Notes: generated by a model not told the origin, from the sequence alone. DNA of 64,000 nt from Variovorax paradoxus (GCF_024734665.1 NZ_CP102931.1:124001-188000), one strand, 5' to 3'. Shown: positions 7,933-17,109, numbered from the stretch's first letter. Numbers and translations are program-made.

Positions 7933-9450
7933 TTACTGGAACGCCACCTCGGCAAAGCTGCGCAGCTTGCGGCTGTGCAGCCGCGTCGAGCCCTCTTCGC
8001 GCAGGATCTCGATGGCCCGCATGCCGATGCGCAGGTGCTGCTCCACGCGCTCGCGGTAGAAGTGGTTGGCCATGCCGGGCAGCTTGATCTCGCCGTGCAG
8101 CGGCTTGTCGCTCACGCACAGCAGGGTGCCGTAGGGCACGCGAAAGCGGAAGCCGTTGGCCGCGATGGTCGCGCTTTCCATGTCGAGTGCCACGGCGCGG
8201 CTCTGGCTGAAGCGGCGCTGCGGCTGGTTGCCGGGCAGCAACTCCCAGTTGCGGTTGTCGGTGCTGGCCACGGTGCCTGTGCGCATGATCTTCTTCAGGT
8301 CGGGGCCCTCGTAGCGAGTGACATCGGCCACGGCCTTCTCCAACGCGAGCTGGATTTCCGACAGCGCCGGAATCGGCACCCACAGCGGCAGTTCTTCGTC
8401 GAGCACGTGGTCTTCGCGCACGTAGGCGTGGGCCAGCACGTAGTCGCCGAGCTGCTGCGTGTTGCGCAGGCCGGCGCAGTGGCCCAGCATCATCCACGCA
8501 TGCGGGCGCAGCACGGCGACGTGGTCGGTGATGGTCTTGGCATTGGCCGGGCCGACGCCGATGTTGACCATGGTGGTGCCGCTGCAGTCTTCGCGCACGA
8601 GGTGGTAGGCCGGCATCTGCGGCAGGCGCGGCGGCGCGGTGCCCTGGCTGCCGTCGAGCAGGTGGCCGTAGGTGGCGCTCGAACCTGCGGCAAGCCCGCG
8701 CCGGCGCGTGACCACGTTGCCGGGCTCGATGAAGGCGACGTACTCACTGTTCTCGTCGGCCATGGCCTCGTGGCCCAGGCGCACGAACTCGTCGATGTAG
8801 AACTGGTAGTTGGTGAACAGCACGAAGTTCTGGAACCACTCGGGCGCGGTGCCGGAGTAGTGGCGCAGGCGGTGCAGCGAGTAGTCCACCCGCGCGGCCG
8901 TGAAGAGCGACAGCGGCTGCGCCTCGCCGTCGCGCGCCTCGTAGGTGCCGTTGGCGATGCCGTCGTCCATCACGCCCAGGTCGGGCAGGTCGAACACGTC
9001 GCGCATGAGGGCGCGGCGATCGGCGCTCATGGTGCCTTCGATGTGGTCGTTCTCGGCAAAGGAGAAGTGGATGGGAATGGGCTGCGTGCTGGTGCCCACC
9101 TCGAGCTCGACCTGATGGTTTTCGAGCAGCAGGCGGAACTGGTCGAGGTAATAGCGCGAGAACAGGTCGGGCCGCGTCAGCGTGGTCTCGTAGCGGCCCG
9201 GGCCGGCCACGAAGCCGTAGCTCAGGCCGGCGTTGGCCGGCGGCGTGTGGCGCGAGACGGTGTGCGTGTGCACCCGCACGAAGGGGTAGCAGGCCCGCAC
9301 CCGGCCCGGCAGTGCCTCGCCGGCAACGAAGCGCAGCATCGATTCACGCAGATGGGCGAGGCCGCCCTGGTAGATGGCCTTGACCTGTTCGAGTGCAGCG
9401 GCGGCATCGGTGAAGCGGGCGGGAGCGACAAAGGTGGGCATGTAGGGCAT
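7933..9450 (-). CDS. amn: AMP nucleosidase
   Basis: It hydrolyses AMP to adenine and ribose 5-phosphate in the cytoplasm, feeding purine balance and salvage. The protein of 505 residues matches the long two-domain Amn type: an N-terminal domain with P-F-V-R-V-H-T-H-T and a C-terminal nucleoside-phosphorylase-like domain with N-I-G-V-G-P-A-N-A-K-T-I-T-D-H, L-R-P-H-A-W-M-M-L-G-H-C-A-G-L and the purine-site D-M-E-S-A-T-I. The ATG at 9450 (M-P-Y-M-P-T-F) is preferred; ATG 9441 is possible and a TTG lies further up. It lies 42 bp downstream of a SLOG-fold gene on the same strand. Confidence 0.92.
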   Translation of the reverse strand: MPYMPTFVAPARFTDAAAALEQVKAIYQGGLAHLRESMLRFVAGEALPGRVRACYPFVRVHTHTVSRHTPPANAGLSYGFVAGPGRYETTLTRPDLFSRYYLDQFRLLLENHQVELEVGTSTQPIPIHFSFAENDHIEGTMSADRRALMRDVFDLPDLGVMDDGIANGTYEARDGEAQPLSLFTAARVDYSLHRLRHYSGTAPEWFQNFVLFTNYQFYIDEFVRLGHEAMADENSEYVAFIEPGNVVTRRRGLAAGSSATYGHLLDGSQGTAPPRLPQMPAYHLVREDCSGTTMVNIGVGPANAKTITDHVAVLRPHAWMMLGHCAGLRNTQQLGDYVLAHAYVREDHVLDEELPLWVPIPALSEIQLALEKAVADVTRYEGPDLKKIMRTGTVASTDNRNWELLPGNQPQRRFSQSRAVALDMESATIAANGFRFRVPYGTLLCVSDKPLHGEIKLPGMANHFYRERVEQHLRIGMRAIEILREEGSTRLHSRKLRSFAEVAFQ

Positions 9451-9492
9451 GCCGTCATTGTGCAATGCGCCCGTCGCGTCAGCCCGGGGCAG

Positions 9493-10041
9493 TCAGGCCA
9501 ACAGGCAGGCGAGCACTTTCGTGAGCATGTCTTCTACGTCCGTGGCCTGCACCGCGCCGGGCAGCGCCACGTCGCCATGCATCACGAACACCGGCTTGCC
9601 CCATTTGAGCCCCAGCGCCATTTCAGACAGCGTGCCCATGTTGCCGCCGATGGCGACCAGGCACACGCCGCTGCGCGCGACGATGCCGTTGCGCATCTCG
9701 CCCATGCCGGTGGGAATGGCCACGCTGAGCCATTCGTTGGCGTTGCGGTCGTCGTCCTCGGGCAGGATGCCCACGACGACACCGCCGGCCTCCGCGGCCC
9801 CGCGCGATGCCGCGGCCATCACGCCGCCGCGCCCGCCGCAGACCACGGACATGCCCGCGCCGGCCAGCGCATGTGCCACCGCGTGGGCGGCTTCGCATTC
9901 GGCCGGGCCGCCGTCGCCCGGGCCGATGATGGCCACCGGCTGGCGGTAGCGCTCGGGCCCCCGCTGCTTTTGCGCGAGGCGCACCAGCGCCTCAGTGACC
10001 GGCGCCGACAGCACCACGCTCGCGCCTTCGCGTAAAGACAT
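9493..10041 (-). CDS. SLOG/LOG-like Rossmann-fold protein (TIGR00725-type)
   Basis: A cytoplasmic protein of 182 residues. It carries G-P-G-D-G-G near residue 40, C-G-G-R-G-G-V-M and I-G-G-N-M-G-T-L-S-E, the last matching the G-G-x-G-T-x-x-E signature of lysine-decarboxylase-like/LOG proteins that cleave nucleoside 5'-monophosphates or bind nucleotides. Its start lies 50 bp inside the upstream permease gene, a long overlap that implies co-translation with the ABC importer. AMP nucleosidase follows. Whether it is a phosphoribohydrolase or only a nucleotide sensor cannot be told from sequence. Confidence 0.8.
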   Translation of the reverse strand: MSLREGASVVLSAPVTEALVRLAQKQRGPERYRQPVAIIGPGDGGPAECEAAHAVAHALAGAGMSVVCGGRGGVMAAASRGAAEAGGVVVGILPEDDDRNANEWLSVAIPTGMGEMRNGIVARSGVCLVAIGGNMGTLSEMALGLKWGKPVFVMHGDVALPGAVQATDVEDMLTKVLACLLA

Positions 10042-10813
10042 CGCCTACTCCCATCACGATCACACACACCACCATCAGTACCAGCGACAAGGCCGCCGCC
10101 ACCGCGAAATCGGAACCGCCATCGCCCACCTGCGCGAGCAGCATCAGCGGCAGGATGTTCAGCTGCGTGCCCACCAGCGCCAGCGCCGTGCCGTAGGTGC
10201 CCATCGCGATCGCGGCCACCATGCAGGCATTCGACAAGACCGAGGGCATCACCTCGGGCGCCACCGTGTCCCAGAAGGCGCGCGCTTTCGAAGCACCCAG
10301 CGTGCGCGCCGCCTGCGCCGGGCGCATGTCGAGGTTGGCGAACACCGGGTACAGCGACAGCGCCACGCGCGGAATCAGGTAGTAGGCATAGGCAAAGCCC
10401 AGGCCCGACACGCTGTAGATCCAGCTGCCGATGGCGGCCGGGTCACCGCCCAGGCCCGCGAGCAGTTGCGTCACGAAGCCCGCGCGGCCGAAGGCCAGGA
10501 TGAAGCCGTAGGCAATCACCAGTCCCGAGAAGGCCAGCGGCAGGCCCAGCAGGGTCATCATCCATTGGCGCCGGCCTTCGGGCTGGCGCGCCAGTTCGAT
10601 GGCGATGCAGGTGCCCACCAGCGCCGAGATTGCGCCCGCCGCGAGGCCGAGGCCCAGCGTGTTGCGCAGCGCACCCAGGAACAGCGGGTTGCCGAACAGC
10701 CGCCCGAAAGCGCTGCCGCCATCACCGAATGCCTCTGGCAGCAGCGCCGCGAGCGGCACCGCGAAGAAGAGCGCCATGAAGGCCCATGCGGGCCAGGCGC
10801 CAAAGCGTCGCAT
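9992..10813 (-). CDS. ABC transporter permease (second permease of the importer)
   Basis: An inner-membrane permease of about 273 residues with six predicted membrane segments, beginning W-P-A-W-A-F-M-A-L-F-F-A-V-P-L-A-A-L-L-P. The E-A-A-type loop that docks the ATPase is recognisable around A-A-R-T-L-G-A-S-K-A-R-A-F-W-D-T-V-A-P. It pairs with the permease at 12951-13736 to form the channel of a ferric/polyamine/phosphonate-type importer. The start ATG is 10813; a GTG sits directly before it. It follows the binding-protein gene by 10 bp and overlaps the SLOG gene. Confidence 0.88.
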   Translation of the reverse strand: MRRFGAWPAWAFMALFFAVPLAALLPEAFGDGGSAFGRLFGNPLFLGALRNTLGLGLAAGAISALVGTCIAIELARQPEGRRQWMMTLLGLPLAFSGLVIAYGFILAFGRAGFVTQLLAGLGGDPAAIGSWIYSVSGLGFAYAYYLIPRVALSLYPVFANLDMRPAQAARTLGASKARAFWDTVAPEVMPSVLSNACMVAAIAMGTYGTALALVGTQLNILPLMLLAQVGDGGSDFAVAAALSLVLMVVCVIVMGVGDVFTRRRERGAVGAGH

Positions 10814-10823
10814 CACGGCCTGC

Positions 10824-11903
10824 TTACTTGCCCAGCGCGGCCTGCGCCCAGAGCTTGTCGACTTCGGCCTTGCGCTCCGAGGCCTTCACCACATCGAGCG
10901 GCTTGATCTGCGGCGCGGCCGGCATCTTGGCCGCCACGTCGGCGCTCAGCGGCGTGCCCGGCACGGCCGGACGCACGAAGCCCTGTGCGAACAGCGACTG
11001 GCCGGCCTCGCTCATGATGAAGTTGAGCCACAGTTTGCCGGCGTTCGGGTTCGGGCCGTTCTTCACGAGGCTGATGGCGTACGGCGCGGCCACGCTGGCT
11101 TCCTTCGGAATGACGACTTCCACCGCATCGCCCATGCCGTCGACGTGCTTGGCCTTGAGGCCGTCGTTCTCGTAGCTGATCCACACCGGGATCTCGCCCT
11201 TCAGGAACTTGGCGTACGGCGTCGTGCCCTCAACGCGCAGCACATTGCCGGCCGCATGCAGCTTGCCGAGGTAGTCGGTGCCGGGCTGCACGTTGTCGAC
11301 GCTGCCGCCGTTGGCATATGCCGCTGCAAAGGTCAGCACCTGGCCGATGCCGGTGGAGCGCGGGTCGAGATACACCACCGTGCTCTTGAACTCCGGCTTG
11401 AGCAGATCGGCCCAGCCGGTGGGCACGGTCTTCACCAGCTTCTTGTTGACCAGGAAGGCGATGTTGAGCGTGTGGATGGTGAACCAGCGGCCCTCGGCCT
11501 CGCGGAACACGGGCGGCAGCTTGTCGAAGTTGACGGGCTTGAAGGGCGCGACCACGTCTTTCTTGGCGGCATCGACGGCCGAGGCTGCGAAGTAGTAGGC
11601 GGTGTCGGCCTGCGGGCGGCGCTTGGTCTTTTCGAGCGCGACCACGGTGGCGGCGGAGCCGATGTCGTTGTAGGTCAGCTCGATCTCGGGGTAGCGCTTC
11701 TTGAAGTCGCGGAACAGCGACTTCCAGTTGGCCCATTCGGGGCCGGTGTCGAAGGAGACGCAAAGGCCTTCCTTCTGCGCCTCGGCGTACAGCGCCTTCT
11801 CGCCCGCGTAGAGCTCGGGGCCGTCGAAGGCGAAGGCGGTGCGTGCCGCGAGGGTTGCCAGCGGCAGTGCGCCGGCGGCCTGGATCAGATGTCTGCGTTG
11901 CAT
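10824..11903 (-). CDS. ABC transporter periplasmic substrate-binding protein (AfuA/FbpA-like)
   Basis: A protein of 359 residues. The signal Q-R-R-H-L-I-Q-A-A-G-A ending at A-F-A (about residue 25) could be Tat or Sec. The mature protein is of the iron/spermidine/phosphonate binding class: Y-A-x-x-Q-K-E-G opening, P-x-x-A-D-x-x-Y in the middle, and the hinge region with Y-P-D-I-like stretches. Conserved tyrosines that would ligate iron are not obvious, so a non-metal ligand is possible. The ribosome-binding site AAGGAGCC lies just before ATG 11903. The gene sits between the ATPase and the second permease. Confidence 0.87.
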   Translation of the reverse strand: MQRRHLIQAAGALPLATLAARTAFAFDGPELYAGEKALYAEAQKEGLCVSFDTGPEWANWKSLFRDFKKRYPEIELTYNDIGSAATVVALEKTKRRPQADTAYYFAASAVDAAKKDVVAPFKPVNFDKLPPVFREAEGRWFTIHTLNIAFLVNKKLVKTVPTGWADLLKPEFKSTVVYLDPRSTGIGQVLTFAAAYANGGSVDNVQPGTDYLGKLHAAGNVLRVEGTTPYAKFLKGEIPVWISYENDGLKAKHVDGMGDAVEVVIPKEASVAAPYAISLVKNGPNPNAGKLWLNFIMSEAGQSLFAQGFVRPAVPGTPLSADVAAKMPAAPQIKPLDVVKASERKAEVDKLWAQAALGK

Positions 11904-11925
11904 GGTGGCTCCTTGAAGGAAAAGG

Positions 11926-12954
11926 TCAGTGGTCAAGTAAACGAAGGTGTTCGGGCGCGATGGCGATGGCTTCTGCAGCCGGTGCTGCCGACTCGGCAAG
12001 GAAGGGCTTGCCCGCACCCGGCACTTCGAAGTCGTAGCGCGTCAGCGCACCCAGGTAGCGCTGCGCGCCGATGCGGCCAGCGAGGCGATTCACGGCGTCG
12101 GGCGCCGGGTCGGGCCGGATGTGTTCGGGGCGCACCAGCACATGCAGCGCGGTGCCGAAGGGGCGGTGGCCGGTGTCGGCGAAGACTTCGGCAAAGCCCA
12201 GGTCCAGCCGGCCCGGCGCTGCCACCTTCGCGGGCAGGATCGTCGACAGCCCGACGAACTCGGCTACCGCGCGGCTCGCGGGGTTCTCGTAGATCTCGCG
12301 CGGCGTGGCGATCTGCAGCAGCCGGCCGTCTTTCAGCATGGCCACGCGGTCGGCCATTACCAGCGCTTCTTCCTGGTCGTGCGTGACCAGCAGCGTGGTG
12401 GCGTTGAAGCGCTGCTGTATCGAGCGGATCTGGTCGCGCAGATGGCCGCGCACGCTGGCGTCGAGGGCCGACAAGGGCTCGTCGAGCAGCAGGGCGCGCG
12501 GGTCGATGGCCAGCGCGCGGGCAAGAGCCACGCGCTGCTGCTGTCCGCCCGAGAGCTGCGCCACGGCGCGCTGCGAGAAGTCGCCCAGCCCCACGATGTC
12601 GAGCAGTTCCTGCGCGCGCTTGCGCCGCTCGGCCGTCGCCACCTTGCGCAGCTTGAGCCCGTAGGCCACGTTGTCGAGCACGCTCAGGTGCGGAAAGAGC
12701 GCATAGCTCTGGAACACCATGCCGATGTGGCGCTGGTGCACCGGCGTGCGCGACATGTCTTCGCCGCCGAGCATGATGCGGCCGGTGTGGCCCGTCTCGA
12801 GGCCCGCCACCAGCTTCAGCAGGGTCGACTTGCCAGAGCCGCTGGGCCCGATCACCGCGACCAGCTCGCCGGTGCGCACGTCGAGCGACACGTCGTGCAG
12901 GCCGTGCGTGCTGCCGGGGTAGTTGTAGCTGACGTTGTCGAACAGAAGGCTCAT
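11926..12954 (-). CDS. ABC transporter ATP-binding protein
   Basis: The cytoplasmic ATPase of the importer, 342 residues. Walker A is G-P-S-G-S-G-K-S-T near residue 36, the signature L-S-G-G-Q-Q-Q-R-V-A-L-A-R-A-L near 135, Walker B L-L-L-D-E-P-L-S-A-L-D, and the H-loop histidine T-H-D-Q-E-E-A. The C-terminal extension of about 100 residues (V-R-P-E-H-I-R) is the TOBE domain of the PotA/FbpC/PhnT class. The start ATG overlaps the stop of the first permease as ATGA. Confidence 0.93.
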   Translation of the reverse strand: MSLLFDNVSYNYPGSTHGLHDVSLDVRTGELVAVIGPSGSGKSTLLKLVAGLETGHTGRIMLGGEDMSRTPVHQRHIGMVFQSYALFPHLSVLDNVAYGLKLRKVATAERRKRAQELLDIVGLGDFSQRAVAQLSGGQQQRVALARALAIDPRALLLDEPLSALDASVRGHLRDQIRSIQQRFNATTLLVTHDQEEALVMADRVAMLKDGRLLQIATPREIYENPASRAVAEFVGLSTILPAKVAAPGRLDLGFAEVFADTGHRPFGTALHVLVRPEHIRPDPAPDAVNRLAGRIGAQRYLGALTRYDFEVPGAGKPFLAESAAPAAEAIAIAPEHLRLLDH

Positions 12955-13736
12955 GCGCGCTGCTTTACAAGGGAAGAAGAAAGAAGCGCCGACGCACTGG
13001 CCAGCACAAGAAGGATCACCGTGGCCGCGCAGGCAAAGCCCGTTGCGCCATAGAAGGCCTGCAGCAGCACCACCGGGTAGGTGCGGTTCTGGAAGCTCGT
13101 GAGCAGGTTCGACACGCCGAATTCGCCCACCGAAATGGCCGCCACCATCACCAGCCCGCTGATCAGGCTCTGCCGCAGGCTCGGCAGCACGATGCCCGTG
13201 AACTGCTGCCAGCCCGAGGCGCCGAGCGTGGCTGCCGCCTGTTCGAGCCGGCCGAGGTCGAGGTGGCGCAGGTCGGTCAGCAGCGTGTTCGTGAGGTAGG
13301 GCAGCGTGAGGATCGCGTGGGCCGCGATCAGCAGCGGCATCGAGCCCAGCCAGGGCGCGAGGTCGGTGTTGAACACGATCATGTAGCCGAAGGCCAGCGT
13401 GATCGCCGGCACCGCCACCGGCGTGGCGCTCACGATGCGCGCCGCCAGGCTGCCGCCGCGCCGCGCTCCGTGATACAGCGCATAGGCCAGCGGCAGCGCC
13501 AGCACGGTGTTGATGGCGCAGGCCGCCATGGCAACCACGAGGCTGCTCACGAAGGCTTTGCGAAAGGAGGTGTCGAGCCAGAGGTCGACATACCACTGCC
13601 CCGTGATGCCCGTGGGCAGCAGCGTGTTGGTCCAGTTGCCGCCCACGCTGCCGACCAGCAGCAAGGCGATGGGCAGCAGCAGGTACAGGCCGTAGATGAG
13701 CGAGATGCCGCGAACCAAGGTTGTCTCCAATGTCAT
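12951..13736 (-). CDS. ABC transporter permease (first permease of the importer)
   Basis: An inner-membrane permease of 261 residues with six predicted helices, starting I-S-L-I-Y-G-L-Y-L-L-L-P-I-A-L-L-L-V. The ATPase-coupling loop reads A-A-T-L-G-A-S-G-W-Q-Q-F-T-G-I-V-L-P. It is the first gene of the minus-strand unit permease-ATPase-binding protein-permease-SLOG. ATG 13736 is preferred over the GTG at 13742. The operon is divergent from a LysR gene, its likely regulator. The two-permease layout fits 2-aminoethylphosphonate, polyamine or ferric importers; the substrate is not determined. Confidence 0.88.
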   Translation of the reverse strand: MTLETTLVRGISLIYGLYLLLPIALLLVGSVGGNWTNTLLPTGITGQWYVDLWLDTSFRKAFVSSLVVAMAACAINTVLALPLAYALYHGARRGGSLAARIVSATPVAVPAITLAFGYMIVFNTDLAPWLGSMPLLIAAHAILTLPYLTNTLLTDLRHLDLGRLEQAAATLGASGWQQFTGIVLPSLRQSLISGLVMVAAISVGEFGVSNLLTSFQNRTYPVVLLQAFYGATGFACAATVILLVLASASALLSSSLVKQRA

Positions 13737-13902
13737 GGACACCCGGCATACTTTCCGGATGCGCTACTGTTCGCGCCGGACATGCCGCCGCGTTGTCTCG
13801 AATTCTAGGAACCGCATGCGAACTTATGGGTGAAAGTTGGATGACGACACTTGAGCAATCGGAAAGCGTTTTTCATGCGGCTTTCACAAAGCGGAGCCAT
13901 GC

Positions 13903-14817
13903 ATGAAGCGCGACTGCCCCACCATCCAGGAACTGCTGGCCTTCGATGCCGTGGCGCGCCACCAGAGCATCACGCTCGCGGCTGGCGCCCTGTGCATCAC
14001 CGTGAGCGCTGTCAGCAAGCAGATCGCGGGGCTCGAGGCCTTCCTTGGCCGCGAGCTGTTGCAGAAGAACGGGCGCGGCGTGCAGCTTACGCCGCAGGGG
14101 CGCGTGTACTGGCAGAAGATCTCGGGCGGCCTGCGCGCCATCGAGACCGCTACCTTCGAGGCGCGCTCGGGTGACGCGGGCGCCGGGCTGCTCACGCTTG
14201 CGAGCGTGCCCACCTTCCTTACCAAGTGGCTGATTCCGCGCCTGCCCGCCTTCAGCCAGAAGAGCCGCCACGTGATGCTGAGCTTCAGCCGCCACCTGGA
14301 GCCGAGCGACGGCATTCCGGCGGGCGTGGACGCCGCGATCCGCTACGGCCCCGACGGCTGGCCCGGCGTGGTGTCCGAATACATCGCGGGGCGCGAGTTC
14401 GTGCTGATCGTGGCGCGTTCGCTGGTCGAGGGGCGGCACCGCATCGCGCAGCCCGCCGACATCGTCGGCCACACGCTGCTGCATCACGAGGGCGCGCCCG
14501 GCGCCTGGCGCCAATGGGCCGCGCAGCACGGCGTGCCCGAAGTGCAGGCGGTGGCCGGCCCGCGTTTCGCGCAGTATTCGGCGCTGATCCAGGCGGCGCT
14601 CAACGGGCTGGGCATCGGCCTCGTGCCGAAGCTGCTGGTGCAGGAAGAACTCGCCGAAGGCTCGCTGCTGAGCCCCTGCGGCACGCCGGTGAGCGTGAAC
14701 CAGGGGCACTACCTCTGCTACCGGCCCGACCGGCTCGACCTGCCGGCCTTCGCAGCATTTCGCGAATGGCTGCTGGACGAAGGTCTGAAATCGCGCGGCG
14801 TGGAGACCGAGGCATGA
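13903..14817 (+). CDS. LysR-family transcriptional regulator (GcvA-like)
   Basis: The protein has 304 residues. The N-terminal winged helix includes F-D-A-V-A-R-H-Q-S-I-T-L-A-A-G-A-L-C-I-T-V-S-A-V-S, the recognition region of GcvA-type LysR proteins. An effector domain follows with V-P-T-F-L-T-K-W-L-I-P-R-L and the late N-G-L-G-I-G-L-V-P-K-L-L motif. It is divergent from the ABC importer (166-bp gap) and is followed closely by panE, so it may control either. The inducer is unknown. Confidence 0.9.
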   Translation: MKRDCPTIQELLAFDAVARHQSITLAAGALCITVSAVSKQIAGLEAFLGRELLQKNGRGVQLTPQGRVYWQKISGGLRAIETATFEARSGDAGAGLLTLASVPTFLTKWLIPRLPAFSQKSRHVMLSFSRHLEPSDGIPAGVDAAIRYGPDGWPGVVSEYIAGREFVLIVARSLVEGRHRIAQPADIVGHTLLHHEGAPGAWRQWAAQHGVPEVQAVAGPRFAQYSALIQAALNGLGIGLVPKLLVQEELAEGSLLSPCGTPVSVNQGHYLCYRPDRLDLPAFAAFREWLLDEGLKSRGVETEA

Positions 14818-14845
14818 TCGCCGCGACAACCAAGGAATCGAACCG

Positions 14846-15754
14846 ATGAAAGTCGCAGTCATGGGCGCCGGCGCAGTCGGCTGCTACTACGGGGCCATGC
14901 TGGCGCGCGCCGGGCATGAGGTGGTGCTGATCGGTCGGCCTTCGCACGTGGAGGCCGTCAACGCCAAGGGGCTCAGGCTGGAGACCAAGGCTTTCGACGA
15001 ATTCGTGAAGGTGGCTGCGAGCACCGAGGCCGACGCGGTGCAGGGCGCAGACCTCGTGCTGTTCTGCGTGAAGTCGACCGACAGCGAATCGGCCGCCGCG
15101 CAGATCAAGCCGCATCTCGCGCCCCATGCGCTGGTGCTCACGCTGCAGAACGGCGTGGACAACGACGAGCGTGTGCGCTCGGTGCTGCCGTCGAACGGGG
15201 TTGCCGCGGCGGTCGTCTACGTGGCGACCGAGATGGCGGGGCCGGGCCATGTGAAGCACCACGGGCGCGGCGAGCTGGTGATCGCGCCTTCGCGCATGAG
15301 CGAACAGGTGGCGCAGCATCTCGTTGCCGCAGGCGTGCCCACGCAGATATCGGGCAACGTGCGCGGCTCGCTGTGGGCCAAGCTGATCCTCAACTGCGCC
15401 TACAACGCGCTCTCGGCCGTCACGCAGCTGCCCTACGGCGTGCTCGCAAAGGGCACGGGCGTGACCGACGTGATCCGCGACGTGGTGGCCGAATGCCTCG
15501 CTGTCGCGAAGGCCGAAGGCGTCGAAGTGCCCGGCGATACCGACGCCGCCGTGCGCGGCATCGCGCAGAGCATGCCCTCGCAGTATTCGTCGACCGCGCA
15601 AGATCTTGCGCGCGGCAAGCTCAGCGAGATCGACCACCTCAACGGACTGGTCGTGCGGCGCGGCGAGGCACTGGGCGTGCCCACGCCGGCCAACCGCGTG
15701 CTGTTCGTGATGGTGAAGCTGCTTGAAGGCAAGCAGCAGGCGGTGCGCGGCTAG
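14846..15754 (+). CDS. panE: 2-dehydropantoate 2-reductase (ketopantoate reductase)
   Basis: It reduces 2-dehydropantoate to pantoate with NADPH in pantothenate/CoA synthesis. The protein has 302 residues. The N-terminal Rossmann motif is G-A-G-A-V-G-C-Y-Y-G (7-16), with F-C-V-K-S-T-D-S and L-Q-N-G-V-D-N downstream. The helical C-terminal domain has the catalytic-lysine block L-W-A-K-L-I-L-N-C-A-Y-N-A-L-S-A-V. Many genomes carry several paralogues acting on other 2-keto acids, so the exact substrate is less sure than the family. Its TAG stop shares CTAG with the converging gor stop. coaX elsewhere in the window acts later in the same pathway. Confidence 0.85.
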   Translation: MKVAVMGAGAVGCYYGAMLARAGHEVVLIGRPSHVEAVNAKGLRLETKAFDEFVKVAASTEADAVQGADLVLFCVKSTDSESAAAQIKPHLAPHALVLTLQNGVDNDERVRSVLPSNGVAAAVVYVATEMAGPGHVKHHGRGELVIAPSRMSEQVAQHLVAAGVPTQISGNVRGSLWAKLILNCAYNALSAVTQLPYGVLAKGTGVTDVIRDVVAECLAVAKAEGVEVPGDTDAAVRGIAQSMPSQYSSTAQDLARGKLSEIDHLNGLVVRRGEALGVPTPANRVLFVMVKLLEGKQQAVRG

Positions 15755-17109
15755 CCGGGCATCGGTTCGCGCATCGTCACGAACTCTTCGGCGGCCGTGG
15801 GGTGGATGCCCACGGTGCTGTCGAACAGCGCCTTCGTTGCGCCCGCGCGCATTGCCACCGCGAAGCCCTGCACCACTTCGCCCGCATCCGCGCCCACCAT
15901 GTGCAGGCCCACCACGCGGTCGCTCGCCTTGTCCACGATCAGCTTCATGAACGTGCGCTCGCTGCGGCCCGACAGCGTGTGGCGCAGCGACTTGAACTCG
16001 CTCGAGAACACGGTGACATCGCCGAACTTCGCGCGCGCGTCGAGCTCGCTGTAGCCGCAGGTGCCGATGTTCGGGTGCGTGAACACGGCAGTGGGAATGA
16101 ACTCGTAGTCGAGCCGGCGCTTGCCCTTGCCGAAGAGCTCGTCGACCACCACCATCGCTTCGGCCAGTGCCACTGGCGTGAGCTGCACGCGCGTGGACAC
16201 GTCGCCCACCGCGTAGATCGACGGCACCGAGCTGCGGTAGTGCGCATCGACCGCGATCGCGCCGCGCTCGTCGAGCTTCACTCCCGCTGCTTCGAGGCCG
16301 AGCCCCTGCGTGTTGGGCACGCGGCCGGTGGCAAAGAGCACCGTGTCGGCCTCGATCTGCTGGCCGCGCGCCAGCGTGACCGTGAGTCCGTTCGGTCCGC
16401 GCGTGACCGAGGCGGCTTCGCAGTTCAGCCGCACGTCGACGCCGGCCTTTCCCATTTCGTTCGCCAGGAACTGCCGCACGTCGTCGTCGAAGCCGGTGAG
16501 CAGGTGCGCGCGGCGGTGCAGCTGCGTGACCTTGGAACCCAGCCCGTTGAAGATCGACGCGAATTCGCAGGCGATGTAGCCGCCGCCCACCACCAGCAGG
16601 CGCTTGGGGAACGGGTCGAGGTCGAACATCGCGTCGGAGGTCACGATGTGCTCGCGGCCTGGAATGTCGGGCACGAAGGGCGTGCCGCCGGTGGCGACCA
16701 GCAGGTGGCGCGCGGTGTGGCGCTGGCCATCGATTTCGACCGTGTGGGCATCGACCAGTTGCGCCCATCCGGTGACGAGCGTGACGCCCGAGTTCTTAAG
16801 CAGCGAGGCGTAGATGCCGTTGAGCCGCGTGATCTCTTTTGCGCGCTGCGACTTGAGGTGCGCCCAGTCGAACTGCGGCGCCCCGTGCAGCTTCCAGCCG
16901 AAGCCCGCGGCTTCCTCGAAGGATTCGGCATAGCCGGCCGCATAGCTGTAGAGCTTCTTCGGAATGCAGCCCACGTTGACGCAGGTGCCACCGAGTTCGG
17001 CGGCCTCGGCGATGGCAACGCGGGCGCCGGTGTGCGCCGCCATGCGAGCGGCGCGAACGCCCCCGCTGCCGCCGCCGATGACGAAGAGATCGAAGTCGAA
17101 TGTGGGCAT
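15751..17109 (-). CDS. gor: Glutathione-disulfide reductase
   Basis: An NADPH-dependent flavoprotein that regenerates reduced glutathione in the cytoplasm. The protein has 452 residues, the family norm. It shows the FAD site G-G-G-S-G-G (near 12), the redox-active disulfide G-G-T-C-V-N-V-G-C-I-P-K-K, the NAD(P) site V-G-G-G-Y-I-A-C-E-F, a second FAD contact Y-A-V-G-D-V, and the interface H-P-T-A-A-E-E with the catalytic histidine. The start at ATG 17109 gives the normal N-terminus. Confidence 0.94.
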   Translation of the reverse strand: MPTFDFDLFVIGGGSGGVRAARMAAHTGARVAIAEAAELGGTCVNVGCIPKKLYSYAAGYAESFEEAAGFGWKLHGAPQFDWAHLKSQRAKEITRLNGIYASLLKNSGVTLVTGWAQLVDAHTVEIDGQRHTARHLLVATGGTPFVPDIPGREHIVTSDAMFDLDPFPKRLLVVGGGYIACEFASIFNGLGSKVTQLHRRAHLLTGFDDDVRQFLANEMGKAGVDVRLNCEAASVTRGPNGLTVTLARGQQIEADTVLFATGRVPNTQGLGLEAAGVKLDERGAIAVDAHYRSSVPSIYAVGDVSTRVQLTPVALAEAMVVVDELFGKGKRRLDYEFIPTAVFTHPNIGTCGYSELDARAKFGDVTVFSSEFKSLRHTLSGRSERTFMKLIVDKASDRVVGLHMVGADAGEVVQGFAVAMRAGATKALFDSTVGIHPTAAEEFVTMREPMPG

